A stretch of DNA of 64,000 nucleotides from Saccharopolyspora sp. SCSIO 74807 (GCF_037023755.1 NZ_CP146100.1:2358501-2422500), one strand, 5' to 3'; counted from the first letter of the stretch, positions 55,783 to 63,741 are shown. Program-made: numbers and translations. The notes: a model not told the origin generated them from the sequence alone.

Positions 55783-55826
55783 AGTACACGTACTGTCACA
55801 TACTTAACCAAGTACGGGTACTGTCA
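55783..55826. promoter_or_regulatory. Paired AGTAC-NN-GTACT operators
   Basis: agtacacgtactgtca (55783-55798) and agtacgggtactgtca (55811-55826) are repeats, each a palindrome AGTAC-N2-GTACT followed by GTCA, spaced 28 bp. They lie between the divergent small Cys gene and the XRE-DUF5753 gene and are probably bound by that regulator. Confidence 0.55.
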
Positions 55827-55884
55827 TAGATGATCACGATCAGGTGATTCGAGGTGTCCGCGTACTGCGTCTTAGGCTGATCAC

Positions 55885-56709
55885 ATGACGCTGCGACGGT
55901 TGATGCTGGGCAAGAGCCTGGAAAGGTGGCGCGAGAGTGCCGGGGTCACGCGCGCCGACATCGCGGCCGAACTCGGCTGCACCCCTGACCGGGTGCGCCA
56001 CTTGGAGAGCGGCCGCAATACGCCGTCCCGACCGGACCTGATCGTGATGTGCTCGGTCTACGGCGTTCCGGAAGATGAACGCGAAGTTCTGCTCACGACC
56101 CGGTCGGAGGCTCAGAAACCAGGCTGGTGGCAGACCCACCGCCTGCCCAAGTGGCTCGCGAACTACGTGACCTTGGAGTCCGAGGCGACACGGGTCCGCA
56201 ACTGGGAAGCCGAGCTGATCCCCGGCCTGCTGCAAACCGAGGCGTACGCGCGTCGGGTGGCCATGGGCGATCCGTCCGCATCGGATGCCGAAGTGGACAA
56301 ACGGGTCGCGGCCCGGATGCGTCGCCAGGATCGGCTCACAGCGAAGGACGACCCTCTGAATCTCGTGGCGGTGGTATCCGAATCGGCTATTCAACGGTGC
56401 GCAGCAGAGCGCGACCTCGCGGACGACCAGTTGGCCCACTTGATCAACGCCGCGAACCTGCCGCACGTGTCGATCCGCGTCATGCCAATGGATTCGGGGA
56501 TTCACCAGGCCATGGCCGGTGGTTTCGTGCTGTTGAACTTCCCTGCGGATACCTGGCCGGAAACCGGACACCAGGAGTACAACGTCGGCGGCCACCTGGT
56601 GGACGACCACGAGGCGGTGCAATCGCTCGCTACGCTGTTCGACGGGCTGCAAGAACGCGCGCTGTCGGAGCACGACACGGCGCACTTGCTCGCGCAGTAC
56701 ACACGTTGA
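55885..56709 (+). CDS. XRE-family regulator with DUF5753 domain
   Basis: 274-aa complete regulator. The N-terminal helix-turn-helix (LERWRESAGVTRADIAAELG, then DRVRHLESGRNTPSRPD) is followed by the DUF5753 partner-binding domain (LIPGLLQTEAYARRVAM; LVAVVSESAIQRC; SIRVMPMDSGIHQAMAGGFVLL). Family members (Scr1-type) control secondary metabolism or development together with DUF397 partners; two such genes follow directly. The start region lies 58 bp after the paired AGTAC palindromes. Confidence 0.85.
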   Translation: MTLRRLMLGKSLERWRESAGVTRADIAAELGCTPDRVRHLESGRNTPSRPDLIVMCSVYGVPEDEREVLLTTRSEAQKPGWWQTHRLPKWLANYVTLESEATRVRNWEAELIPGLLQTEAYARRVAMGDPSASDAEVDKRVAARMRRQDRLTAKDDPLNLVAVVSESAIQRCAAERDLADDQLAHLINAANLPHVSIRVMPMDSGIHQAMAGGFVLLNFPADTWPETGHQEYNVGGHLVDDHEAVQSLATLFDGLQERALSEHDTAHLLAQYTR

Positions 56710-56726
56710 TCCGAAAGCGAACGAGC

Positions 56727-56924
56727 ATGGACCTCACACACGCCCAATGGCGCAAATCCAGCCGCAGCTCAGCACAAGGCCAGTGCGTCGAAGTTGCGAC
56801 GAACATCCCGGGAGTCTGCGGCATCCGGGACAGCAAGGAACCTGGTGGACAAGCCCTGGTGTTAGACGCAGCCAGGTTCGGCGACCTCATCCGGTCAGTG
56901 AAGGCCGACCGGTTCGACAGCTAG
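56727..56924 (+). CDS. DUF397 protein (A-type, first copy)
   Basis: 65-aa DUF397 protein: LTHAQWRKSSRSSAQGQCVEV, GIRDSKEPGGQAL, FGDLIRSVKADRFDS. It starts 17 bp after the XRE-DUF5753 gene, the usual regulator/partner arrangement. It is about 80 percent identical by eye to the gene at 58142-58339. Confidence 0.85.
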   Translation: MDLTHAQWRKSSRSSAQGQCVEVATNIPGVCGIRDSKEPGGQALVLDAARFGDLIRSVKADRFDS

Positions 56925-57020
56925 GTGAACCGGCAGTTCCAGCCTCACGTCAGCGCTCAGCACTGGCGACTCCGTCGAGCTGCTGGGCAGCTACGCGCAG
57001 AAGTTGGAAGGGGAGAGAGC

Positions 57021-57218
57021 ATGACATCAAGCAAGATCACCGGGTGGCGTACCAGCAGCCGCACAAGCGCGACCCAAACCTGCGTCGAAGTCGGCGGCGC
57101 TCCGGGCATCGCGGGAGTGCGGGACACCAAGGACCGCGACGGCGGCGCCCTCCGCATCACGTCACCACGATGGAGCGACTTCATCAGCGCGATCAAGTCC
57201 GGTAGATACGAATACTGA
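57021..57218 (+). CDS. DUF397 protein (B-type, first copy)
   Basis: 65-aa DUF397 protein: ITGWRTSSRTSATQTCVEVGG, VRDTKDRDGGALRI, DFISAIKSGRYEY. AAGGGGAG precedes the ATG. It is a close paralogue of 58422-58619. The A-B gene order is repeated 1.4 kb downstream. Confidence 0.85.
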   Translation: MTSSKITGWRTSSRTSATQTCVEVGGAPGIAGVRDTKDRDGGALRITSPRWSDFISAIKSGRYEY

Positions 57219-57241
57219 GAGTTTCGTTCGCAGGAGGTGCA

Positions 57242-57898
57242 GTGGGGGAGCCGTACCGCATCGGTTCGCAGAAGCCCGGCGACCTCGAAGTGGCGAGCTG
57301 GAAGCGGCAACTGCGGACCGGGCATCAGCAACGGCAAGATCAAAGTCGCGAGGCCGAAGAGCAAGCCGACGCGATCCGCGCCTTCGAGCTTGTAGTCGTG
57401 CCCGGCCTCGTGCAGACGGCGGACTACGCTCGTCGCGTGTTCAGCACTTCCGCTGAGCTCCAGCAAGTACCGCAAGACACCGACGCTGCCGTCCAAGTAC
57501 GCCTTGAACGGCAACACGCGTTGTACGACTCGGCGAAACATGTGGAACTGCTCATCGCGGAATCGGCCCTGCGCTACTTCGCGTGCCCGGCGCAGACGAT
57601 GTTGGCGCAGCTCGACCGGCTGCTGGCGCTGTGCGGCTTGTCCACCGTCCGGTTCGGGATCATCCCGCTCGACACGCGCTTGCCGTACATCCCGGCGAGC
57701 GGGTTCTGGATCGTGGGCGACGCCGTGTTCGTCGAAACGGTCAACACCGAGATCAACACCGACGACCCTGACGATCTCGCCCTCTACCACCGGCTCATCG
57801 ACAACCTGTGGCTCGCGGCGGTAGAAGGTGACGAGGCACGACGACTGCTGGTCGGTATCTCCGCGGACTTGTCCGAGCGCTCCACCCCGGCAACCTAG
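57242..57898 (+). CDS. DUF5753 protein without HTH
   Basis: 218-aa protein: ELVVVPGLVQTADYARRVF, LLIAESALRYFACPAQTMLAQLDRLLAL, VRFGIIPLDTRLPYIPASGF and FVETVNTEINTDDPDDLALYHRLIDNLW form the DUF5753 domain. The helix-turn-helix that normally precedes it is missing; instead there is a short charged leader (KRQLRTGHQQRQDQSREAEEQ). AGGAGGTGCA precedes the GTG at 57242, so it appears to be an intact free-standing gene rather than a fragment. It might titrate DUF397 proteins away from HTH-bearing regulators. Confidence 0.75.
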   Translation: MGEPYRIGSQKPGDLEVASWKRQLRTGHQQRQDQSREAEEQADAIRAFELVVVPGLVQTADYARRVFSTSAELQQVPQDTDAAVQVRLERQHALYDSAKHVELLIAESALRYFACPAQTMLAQLDRLLALCGLSTVRFGIIPLDTRLPYIPASGFWIVGDAVFVETVNTEINTDDPDDLALYHRLIDNLWLAAVEGDEARRLLVGISADLSERSTPAT

Positions 57899-57906
57899 GA
57901 GTGATC

Positions 57907-58095
57907 ATGCCCGCGCAGTGGCGCAAGTCCACCAAAAGTCTGCACCGGCCCGAGCAGTGCGTAGAGGTCCGCATAACCGCAGAGCACACCGCCGTCCGCG
58001 ACACGAAGGACCGCGCGGCGGGCCATTTCACGACGAGCCGACACCAGTGGTCCGCGTTCGTCTCGGCGATCAGAGCCGGTCGCTACGACTGCTGA
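57907..58095 (+). CDS. DUF397 protein (divergent)
   Basis: 62-aa DUF397 relative: PAQWRKSTKSLHRPEQCVEVRI, TAVRDTKDRAAGHF, AFVSAIRAGRYDC. ATG at 57907 has AGGAG five bases upstream and is preferred over GTG 57901. It directly follows the HTH-less DUF5753 gene and is the likely cognate partner. Confidence 0.78.
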   Translation: MPAQWRKSTKSLHRPEQCVEVRITAEHTAVRDTKDRAAGHFTTSRHQWSAFVSAIRAGRYDC

Positions 58096-58141
58096 CATCG
58101 ACCTGGTTGGCCCCTGTTCAGCGAGTCGAAAGCGAGCGATC

Positions 58142-58339
58142 ATGGACCGCACGCACGCCCGATGGCGCAAGTCCAGCCGCAGCTCAGCACACGGACAGTG
58201 CGTCGAAGTTGCGACGAACATCTCGGGGATCTGCGCGATCCGGGACAGCAAGCAGCTTGGTGCAGAAGCCCTGGTATTAGACACAACTAGGTTCGGCGAC
58301 CTCATCCGGGCAGTGAAGGCCGATCGGTTCGACAGCTAG
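58142..58339 (+). CDS. DUF397 protein (A-type, second copy)
   Basis: 65 aa, paralogue of 56727-56924 (shared RWRKSSRSSAHGQCVEVATN and RFGDLIRAVKADRFDS), differing mainly in the middle (SKQLGAEAL). The upstream bases (aaagcgagcgatcATGGAC) also resemble those of the first copy (aaagcgaacgagcATGGAC), so the duplication included the ribosome-site region. Confidence 0.83.
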   Translation: MDRTHARWRKSSRSSAHGQCVEVATNISGICAIRDSKQLGAEALVLDTTRFGDLIRAVKADRFDS

Positions 58340-58421
58340 GCGACCCTGCAGCTCCAACCGCCCGGCGACACCGGCGAATACTAGGACTGCGGGGGAACTA
58401 CGGGTGAGAAGGGGAGAAAAC

Positions 58422-58619
58422 GTGACACCCAGTGAGATCGCCGGATGGCGTACGAGCAGCCGCACGAGCGCAACTCAAACCTGCGTCGAAGTCGGCCGTG
58501 CACCGGGCGTTGCAGGGGTGCGGGATACCAAGAATCGCGGCGGTGCAGCCCTGCGAATCGCCAATCCACGGTGGAGCGCCTTCATCGGCGCGATCAAGGC
58601 CGGTCAGTACGACCACTGA
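58422..58619 (+). CDS. DUF397 protein (B-type, second copy)
   Basis: 65 aa, paralogue of 57021-57218 (shared GWRTSSRTSATQTCVEVG, VRDTKNRGGAALRI, AFIGAIKAGQYDH). GTG start with AAGGGGAG upstream. It completes the second A-B pair. Confidence 0.83.
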   Translation: MTPSEIAGWRTSSRTSATQTCVEVGRAPGVAGVRDTKNRGGAALRIANPRWSAFIGAIKAGQYDH

Positions 58620-58773
58620 CGTCGAGCTGCGCGGTTGTGCGAGATCGGCCCGGTCACCCCGATCCGGTCGACCGCCGCGGCGTCGGCACCCGATCACCCA
58701 GCGGTTGCTGCATTCGGTTGATCACTGCGTTTCGTGCCCCCTGGACGACTGCGAACCGCGCGATACTCGGCCG

Positions 58774-59427
58774 ATGCGTGAATCGGACGACCGAGAGAAG
58801 ACACGCAACTCGATCTCCGGCGAGTCCCGGGGACCGACGGTGCAAACCGGCTCGGCGCGCGACATCTACTTCGGCAGGCCGAGCGGCCCGGTTAAGTGGA
58901 TCGGCATCATCCTGGCCTGTGCCTTGGCCGTCGTCATCGTCCTGGCCGCGGTCGATCGGTTCGGTCGTGGCGAGGACGGTGTCCCGGCCGCCGGGCAGCC
59001 GAGCTCGGGCACCGCCAATTCGGGAATCGCCGCGGTCCGTTCGGAAGGCAGGGTCGATCTCCGCAACGTGAACCTCGACCTGAAACCGCCGAACATCCAG
59101 TCCGACGGGTCCCAACGCAGCGTGTGGGCCAGCGGCATCGATCCGCACGACGAGGCGGGGGAGCCCGAATTGCACGGACTCGGCTCGGGAACCTCCAACG
59201 CCCCACCCACCATCGCTGCGTGGAACGGTCCTGACGACCCGAACCGCCAGCAGTGCGCGGACCGGATCGGCAAGCAGGGTGCCGCGAAGTTGACGCTCAC
59301 CGACTCCAGCCGGTTCTGCGTGCGCACCGCCGGCAACCGGATCGCCTACATCGACGAGGTTTCGTTCGATCCGGCCAAGAACACCGTCACCGCGTTCGCG
59401 AGGGTCTGGGAAAGCACGGGCAGCTGA
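58774..59427 (+). CDS. Single-pass membrane protein with VQTGSARDIYFG motif
   Basis: 217-aa protein. The N-terminal ~40 residues are cytoplasmic and contain GPTVQTGSARDIYFG, like the VxQxGxxxxDI(H/Y)F pattern that often precedes NLR-, caspase- or peptidase-like effector modules in actinomycetes. One transmembrane helix follows (WIGIILACALAVVIVLAAV), then an exported Pro/Gly/Ser linker and a C-terminal domain with two cysteines (QQCADRIGKQG; RFCVRTAGNRIAYIDEV). Family not recognised. It is the last gene of the DUF397 region and is convergent with fadE33. Confidence 0.65.
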   Translation: MRESDDREKTRNSISGESRGPTVQTGSARDIYFGRPSGPVKWIGIILACALAVVIVLAAVDRFGRGEDGVPAAGQPSSGTANSGIAAVRSEGRVDLRNVNLDLKPPNIQSDGSQRSVWASGIDPHDEAGEPELHGLGSGTSNAPPTIAAWNGPDDPNRQQCADRIGKQGAAKLTLTDSSRFCVRTAGNRIAYIDEVSFDPAKNTVTAFARVWESTGS

Positions 59428-59433
59428 GCCGGT

Positions 59434-60552
59434 TCAGCCCGCGGCGGAACCGGCCAACCCGAGCAGATCCTCCAGCCGCTCCCGGTGCCGTCGGGGTGTG
59501 CCGAACAGGTGGGTTGCGGAGTGCGCACGTTTGAGGTGCAGGTGGGCCTCGTGCTCCCAGGTGATGCCGATGCCGCCGTGCAGCTGGATTCCTTCGGCGG
59601 CCACGTCGGCGTAGGTCTCGCAGCAGAAGGACTTCGCCATCGCCGCGAATTCCGCGGCGCGGTCGTCGCGGGTGGCCACCGCCCAGCCGGCGGCTTGGGA
59701 CAGCGAACGGGCCGATTCGACCGCCACGAACAGGTCCGCGAGCCGGTGTTTGACGGCCTGGAACGAGCCGATCGCGCGGCCGAACTGCTCGCGCACCTGA
59801 ACGTAGGCGACCGTCTCCTCCAGCCATCGCGTGGCGGCACCGACGTTCTCGGCGGCGAGCGCGGCGGCGGCGACGTCCAGGCAGCGGGTGAGCGCCGGTG
59901 CGGCCTGGCCCTCGGCTCCGATCAGCCGAGCGGGCGTTTCGTGCAGGTGCAGCTCGGCCATCGGCCGGGTCAGGTCCATCGGGGCGGAAGCGGCCGGCTC
60001 CGCGGCGTCCACTTCGAACAGCGACAGCCCGTGCTCCGTCGCCGCTACGACCAGGACGGCATCCGCCTGCGCCCCGTCCAGCACGAAGCTCTTCTCACCG
60101 GTCAGGTGCCAGTTTTCGCCGTCACGGCGCGCTTTCGTGGCGCACGTCGAAGTGCTCCACCAGCTCTGCGGCTCGGCCCACGCGAGCGCGACCACCCGCT
60201 CACCCGAGGCGATCCCGGGCAGCAGCCGGGAGCGCGCGTCCGCGTCGTCGGTGGCCAGCAGCAGTTCCGCGCTGATCACCGCGCTGCCCAGGAACGGACC
60301 GGCGACGAGCCGCCTGCCGAGTTCTTCGGCGACGATGCCGCTTTCCACCATGCCGCAACCGATCCCGCCGAACTCCTCGGGCACGCTGAGCCCGGCCGCG
60401 CCGATCTCACCGGCCAGCCGCCGCCACAACTCCGTGTCGTGCTCGGCGATCGACGCCTCCGGATCCGGGATGTGCGGCCCGCCGCCGCGGTCCACCAGCG
60501 CGCGGACTGCCCGCCGCAGGTCTTCCTGCTCCTCGGTGAACGCGAAACGCAT
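59434..60552 (-). CDS. fadE33: Acyl-CoA dehydrogenase FadE33-like
   Basis: 372-aa acyl-CoA dehydrogenase: MRFAFTEEQEDLRRAVRAL, GLSVPEEFGGIGCGMVESG, VREQFGRAIGSFQAVKHRLAD (FAD region) and GGIGITWEHEAHLHLKRA with an acidic residue in the catalytic-base region. Its position third in the fadE31-fadE32-fadE33 order matches the mycobacterial KstR2 regulon, where these proteins form heteromers degrading the C/D rings of HIP-CoA. Assignment between FadE32 and FadE33 rests on gene order. A remnant of the folded repeat separates it from fadE32. Confidence 0.75.
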   Translation of the reverse strand: MRFAFTEEQEDLRRAVRALVDRGGGPHIPDPEASIAEHDTELWRRLAGEIGAAGLSVPEEFGGIGCGMVESGIVAEELGRRLVAGPFLGSAVISAELLLATDDADARSRLLPGIASGERVVALAWAEPQSWWSTSTCATKARRDGENWHLTGEKSFVLDGAQADAVLVVAATEHGLSLFEVDAAEPAASAPMDLTRPMAELHLHETPARLIGAEGQAAPALTRCLDVAAAALAAENVGAATRWLEETVAYVQVREQFGRAIGSFQAVKHRLADLFVAVESARSLSQAAGWAVATRDDRAAEFAAMAKSFCCETYADVAAEGIQLHGGIGITWEHEAHLHLKRAHSATHLFGTPRRHRERLEDLLGLAGSAAG

Positions 60553-60588
60553 CGGATTCCTCTTCGAAACTCGGGTTTTTGGAAGGTG

Positions 60589-60660
60589 GTTCGCGTAGGT
60601 CGCCGCCTAGCGGAACCGCGGCGGTGCCGGTGCTCAGGTGGCCGATAGCAAGCGGCCGAC
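60589..60660 (-). repeat. Folded repeat, deletion derivative lacking the central hairpin
   Basis: Read on the minus strand: acctgagcaccggcaccgcc, then gcggttccgc, then cgaaccaccttcc. Compared with 10490-10676 it keeps both flanks but lacks the whole central stem-loop; the junction is at the GGTT that flanks that stem on both sides in the other copies. It lies between co-directional fadE32 and fadE33. Confidence 0.65.
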
Positions 60661-60667
60661 GCCGCAC

Positions 60668-61663
60668 CTACGCGCCGACCGGCGCGGTCTCACCGGCGGC
60701 CAGCGCAGCGGCGACCCGTCGCCGGTGCCAGGTCGTGGTGCCCCACGCCGCGTGCAGCGCCGTGGCCTTGGTCGACCACAGGTGCAGATCGTGCTCGGCG
60801 GTGTAGCCGATGGCGCCGTGCACCTGCAGCGCGATGCGGCCCGCGAAGTACGCGGCGTCCGAGGCGGCGATCTTCGCTGCCGAAATGTCCCGGGAACGGT
60901 GCCGCGGCTCGGCGAGGCAAGCGCCGTGCACCAGCGGCCGGGCGAATTCGAGCCGCACCGCCACGTTCGCCAAGTGGTGCTTGACCGCCTGGAACCGCCC
61001 GACCGGCCGGCCGAACTGGTGGCGTTCCTGCACGTACCGGGTGGACATGTCGAGCAGCCGCTGCCCGATGCCGAGCAGCTGCGCCGCGCAGCCGAGCGCG
61101 CCGAGGTCGAACGCCTCGGCGACCTGCGCGCCCGGAACCGGCTCACCAGCGGATTCGATCGTCCACAAGCGACGGGCCGGGTCGATGGAGTGCTGCGCCA
61201 CCGCATCCGGCCGTTCCGCGACCGTGGCGCGCTCCCCGTCGCACTGGAACACCGCGTCGGCGGCATCGGCGTCCAGCGCCCGCGGCACGTGCTCGGTGAA
61301 CGTCGCGGTGCCGACCGCGTTCCCGGAAGCGATCCCGGGCAGCCACCGCTCGGCTGCGGCGGTGTCCGCGAGCAGCGCAGGCACGACGGCGATCGACTCG
61401 ACGCACGGCCCGGGAAGTCCGGCGCGCCCGAGCTCTTCCAGGCAGGTCACCAACTCGACCGGCCCGAGGCCGAGACCGCCGAACCGCTCCGGAACGGCGA
61501 CCCCGCACAACCCCATCTCGCCGAGCTGCGCCCAAACCCGGCGCCACGGAGCCGCGTCGCCCGCGGCCCAGCTGCGCGCGATCGCCGCGCCGTCGCCTGC
61601 GTCGAACAACGCGCGCAACGCCTCGGCCATGTCCTGCTGTTCGGTGGTGCGGGTGAACCTCAA
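60668..61663 (-). CDS. fadE32: Acyl-CoA dehydrogenase FadE32-like
   Basis: 331-aa acyl-CoA dehydrogenase: RFTRTTEQQDMAEALRALF, GLCGVAVPERFGGLGLGPVE, RHQFGRPVGRFQAVKHHLANVAV and HGAIGYTAEHDLHLWSTKA. The start is TTG at 61663 with GGGAG upstream and overlaps the fadE31 stop as TTGA, so it is coupled to fadE31. Length is close to mycobacterial FadE32 (~320 aa). It belongs to the KstR2-type C/D-ring set; exact steroid substrate not proven. Confidence 0.8.
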   Translation of the reverse strand: MRFTRTTEQQDMAEALRALFDAGDGAAIARSWAAGDAAPWRRVWAQLGEMGLCGVAVPERFGGLGLGPVELVTCLEELGRAGLPGPCVESIAVVPALLADTAAAERWLPGIASGNAVGTATFTEHVPRALDADAADAVFQCDGERATVAERPDAVAQHSIDPARRLWTIESAGEPVPGAQVAEAFDLGALGCAAQLLGIGQRLLDMSTRYVQERHQFGRPVGRFQAVKHHLANVAVRLEFARPLVHGACLAEPRHRSRDISAAKIAASDAAYFAGRIALQVHGAIGYTAEHDLHLWSTKATALHAAWGTTTWHRRRVAAALAAGETAPVGA

Positions 61664-62811
61664 CGCGGCTCCCTGGGCAGGCCGAGCACGCGCTCGGCGA
61701 TGACGTTGCGCTGGATCTCGTTGGTGCCCGCGTAGATCGGCCCGGCCAGCGCGAACAGGTAGCCGTCCGGCCAGGCGCCGCCATCCGGTGCGGCGGGCGA
61801 TCCGGCGGTGAGTTCGGCGTCCGGCCCCAGCAGGTCCATCGCCGCCTCGTGCAGCGCGATGTCCAATTCGGACCAGAAGACCTTGTTCATGCTGGACTCC
61901 GGCCCGACCGGGCTGCCCGCGAGGACCTTCGTGACGGTCTCGAAGGTCGCCAGCCGGTAGGCGCTCGCGCCGATCCAAGCGTCGACCACCCGGTCCTGCA
62001 GCTGCGCGGCACCGTTCCACGACTCGACGAGCCGCTGCGCCGCGGCGAGGAACCTGCCCGGGCTGCGCAGCGACAACCCGCGCTCGCTGCCGGTGGTGCT
62101 CATCGCGACCCGCCAGCCTTCGCCGACCTCGCCCAGCACGTCGGAGTCCGGCACGAAGACGTCGTTGAGGAAGATCTCCGCGAACGCCGGCTTGCCGTCG
62201 ATCCGCCCGATCGGCCGCACCGTCACGCCCGCGGCGTCGAGCGGGAACAGGAAGTACGTCAGCCCGCGGTGCCGCTCGGCATCGGGATCGCTGCGGAACA
62301 GCCCGAACGCCCAGTCCGCGAACGCGGCCCGCGAACTCCACGTCTTCTGCCCGGACAACCGCCAGCCGCCCGGCACCCGGCGCGCTCGGCTGCGGATTCC
62401 GGCCAGGTCGCTGCCCGCTTCCGGCTCCGACCAAGCCTGCGCCCAGACGTCCTCGCCGGAAGCCATTCGCGGCAGGAAGCGTTCCCGCTGCTCGGCCGTG
62501 CCGTGCTCGAACAGCGTCGGCGCGAGCAGGAAGATCCCGTTCTGCCCGACCCGGCCGGGCGCGCCCGCGGCGTAGTACTCCTCCTCGAACAGCAACCACT
62601 GCACCAGCGAGACGTCCCGGCCGCCGAACTCGACGGGCCAGGACACGACCGAGAAACCGGCCGCGTGCAGGGTCTTCTCCCACTGCCGGTGCGCGGCGAA
62701 ACCGGTTTCGGTCTCCAGCGACGGCAGCGGTTCGGCGGGCACGTTCGCCCGCAACCAGGTGCGCACCTCGTCGCGGAAGGCGAGGTCTTCGGCGGAGAAC
62801 GTCAGATCCAC
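61660..62811 (-). CDS. fadE31: Acyl-CoA dehydrogenase FadE31
   Basis: 383-aa acyl-CoA dehydrogenase closely matching M. tuberculosis FadE31: WPVEFGGRDVSLVQWLLFEEEYYAAGAPGR, WAQAWSEPEAGSDLAGIRSRA, GQKTWSSRAAFADWAFGLFRSDP and IYAGTNEIQRNVIAERVLGLPRE. FadE31-33 form heteromeric dehydrogenases in HIP/C-D-ring degradation. It lies 16 bp after the enoyl-CoA hydratase gene, in one operon controlled from 63.7 kb. Confidence 0.9.
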   Translation of the reverse strand: MDLTFSAEDLAFRDEVRTWLRANVPAEPLPSLETETGFAAHRQWEKTLHAAGFSVVSWPVEFGGRDVSLVQWLLFEEEYYAAGAPGRVGQNGIFLLAPTLFEHGTAEQRERFLPRMASGEDVWAQAWSEPEAGSDLAGIRSRARRVPGGWRLSGQKTWSSRAAFADWAFGLFRSDPDAERHRGLTYFLFPLDAAGVTVRPIGRIDGKPAFAEIFLNDVFVPDSDVLGEVGEGWRVAMSTTGSERGLSLRSPGRFLAAAQRLVESWNGAAQLQDRVVDAWIGASAYRLATFETVTKVLAGSPVGPESSMNKVFWSELDIALHEAAMDLLGPDAELTAGSPAAPDGGAWPDGYLFALAGPIYAGTNEIQRNVIAERVLGLPREPR

Positions 62812-62827
62812 GGCAGCCTCCCCGCGC

Positions 62828-63673
62828 TCACTCGGCGGCGCGCTTCATGCTCTTGGCGTCCATGCCGCTGAGCGAGTCCTGCTCGACCTCGGCGTTGTGC
62901 GCGTGCGCCAGGTGGTGCAGCCCGAACGCGGAATCGAGCCCGCTGTGCCGCCCCATGAGGTCTTCGGCCTGGTTGACGGCCTTCTTCGCCAGCGCCAGCC
63001 CGAACCGCGGCATCGCGGCGATCTCGCCGGCCAGTTCCAGCGAGGTATCGGTCAACTGCTCGCGCGGGACGACCCGGTTGACCATCCCCACCTCGTAGGC
63101 CCGCTGCGCGCTCATCCGCTTGCCGGTGAACAGGAACTCCTTCGCGATTCGCGGCCCGAGCACCCACGGGTGCACGAAGTACTCCACGCCCGGAATGCCC
63201 ATCCGCACCACGGGATCGGCGAAGAACGCGTCCTCGGCGGCCACGATCACGTCGCACACCCACGCCAGCATCAGGCCACCGGCCACGCACGCGCCCTGCA
63301 CGCTCGCGACGACGGGTTTCGGCATGTCCCGCCAGCGGCGGCACATTCCCAGGTAGACCTCCTGCTCGCGGGCGAACCTGGACTCGCCGCCCGCCTTGTC
63401 GGTGTGGCCCCACCACAGGCCCGCGCGGCGCTCGTAGTCCACGTCGACATCGCGGCCCGGTGAGCCGATGTCGTGCCCTGCTGAGAAGTGCTCACCCGCG
63501 CCGGCGAGCACGATGACCTGGACCTCGTCATCGGCGCAGGCGCGGTAGAACGCGTCGTCCAGTGCGTAGGTCATCGCGGAGTTCTGCGCGTTGCGGTAGT
63601 TCGGCCGGTTCATCGTCACGACCGCTGTCGGACCGTTGCGCTCGTAGCGCACGATCGGTTCCTCTTCGGCCAT
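62828..63673 (-). CDS. Enoyl-CoA hydratase of the KstR2-type operon
   Basis: 281-aa crotonase-fold protein: VVTMNRPNYRNAQNSAMTYAL, LAGAGEHFSAGHDIGSPGRD (oxyanion hole), then PKPVVASVQGACVAGGLMLAWVCDV and an insertion around YERRAGLWWGHTDKAGGE. It differs from EchA19 and also does not look like the shorter EchA20. GAGGAGG precedes the ATG at 63673. It is first in the operon with fadE31-33, divergent from fadE30 across a KstR2-like operator. Confidence 0.82.
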   Translation of the reverse strand: MAEEEPIVRYERNGPTAVVTMNRPNYRNAQNSAMTYALDDAFYRACADDEVQVIVLAGAGEHFSAGHDIGSPGRDVDVDYERRAGLWWGHTDKAGGESRFAREQEVYLGMCRRWRDMPKPVVASVQGACVAGGLMLAWVCDVIVAAEDAFFADPVVRMGIPGVEYFVHPWVLGPRIAKEFLFTGKRMSAQRAYEVGMVNRVVPREQLTDTSLELAGEIAAMPRFGLALAKKAVNQAEDLMGRHSGLDSAFGLHHLAHAHNAEVEQDSLSGMDAKSMKRAAE

Positions 63674-63727
63674 CGTCACCCTCCTCGTCCGGGAGTCGCG
63701 CCGTCGTGCTCCGAGGTTAGCGAAACT

Positions 63728-63741
63728 AGCAAGTGCTTGGT
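63728..63741. promoter_or_regulatory. KstR2-like operator
   Basis: agcaagtgcttggt is a perfect match to the KstR2 consensus ANCAAGNNCTTGNT. It lies 55 bp before the hydratase start and 87 bp before fadE30, so it can control both divergent operons. It is the only KstR2-type site noticed in the window. Confidence 0.8.

Noticed and set aside
55106-55870. Several overlapping plus-strand frames in 55.1-55.8 kb
   Set aside because: No starts with ribosome sites and no protein-like composition; the minus strand has two better small genes.
60668-62683. 671-codon minus-strand frame covering fadE32 and part of fadE31
   Set aside because: Only its C-terminal 331 residues look like a protein family (FadE32); the rest is an out-of-frame reading of fadE31.
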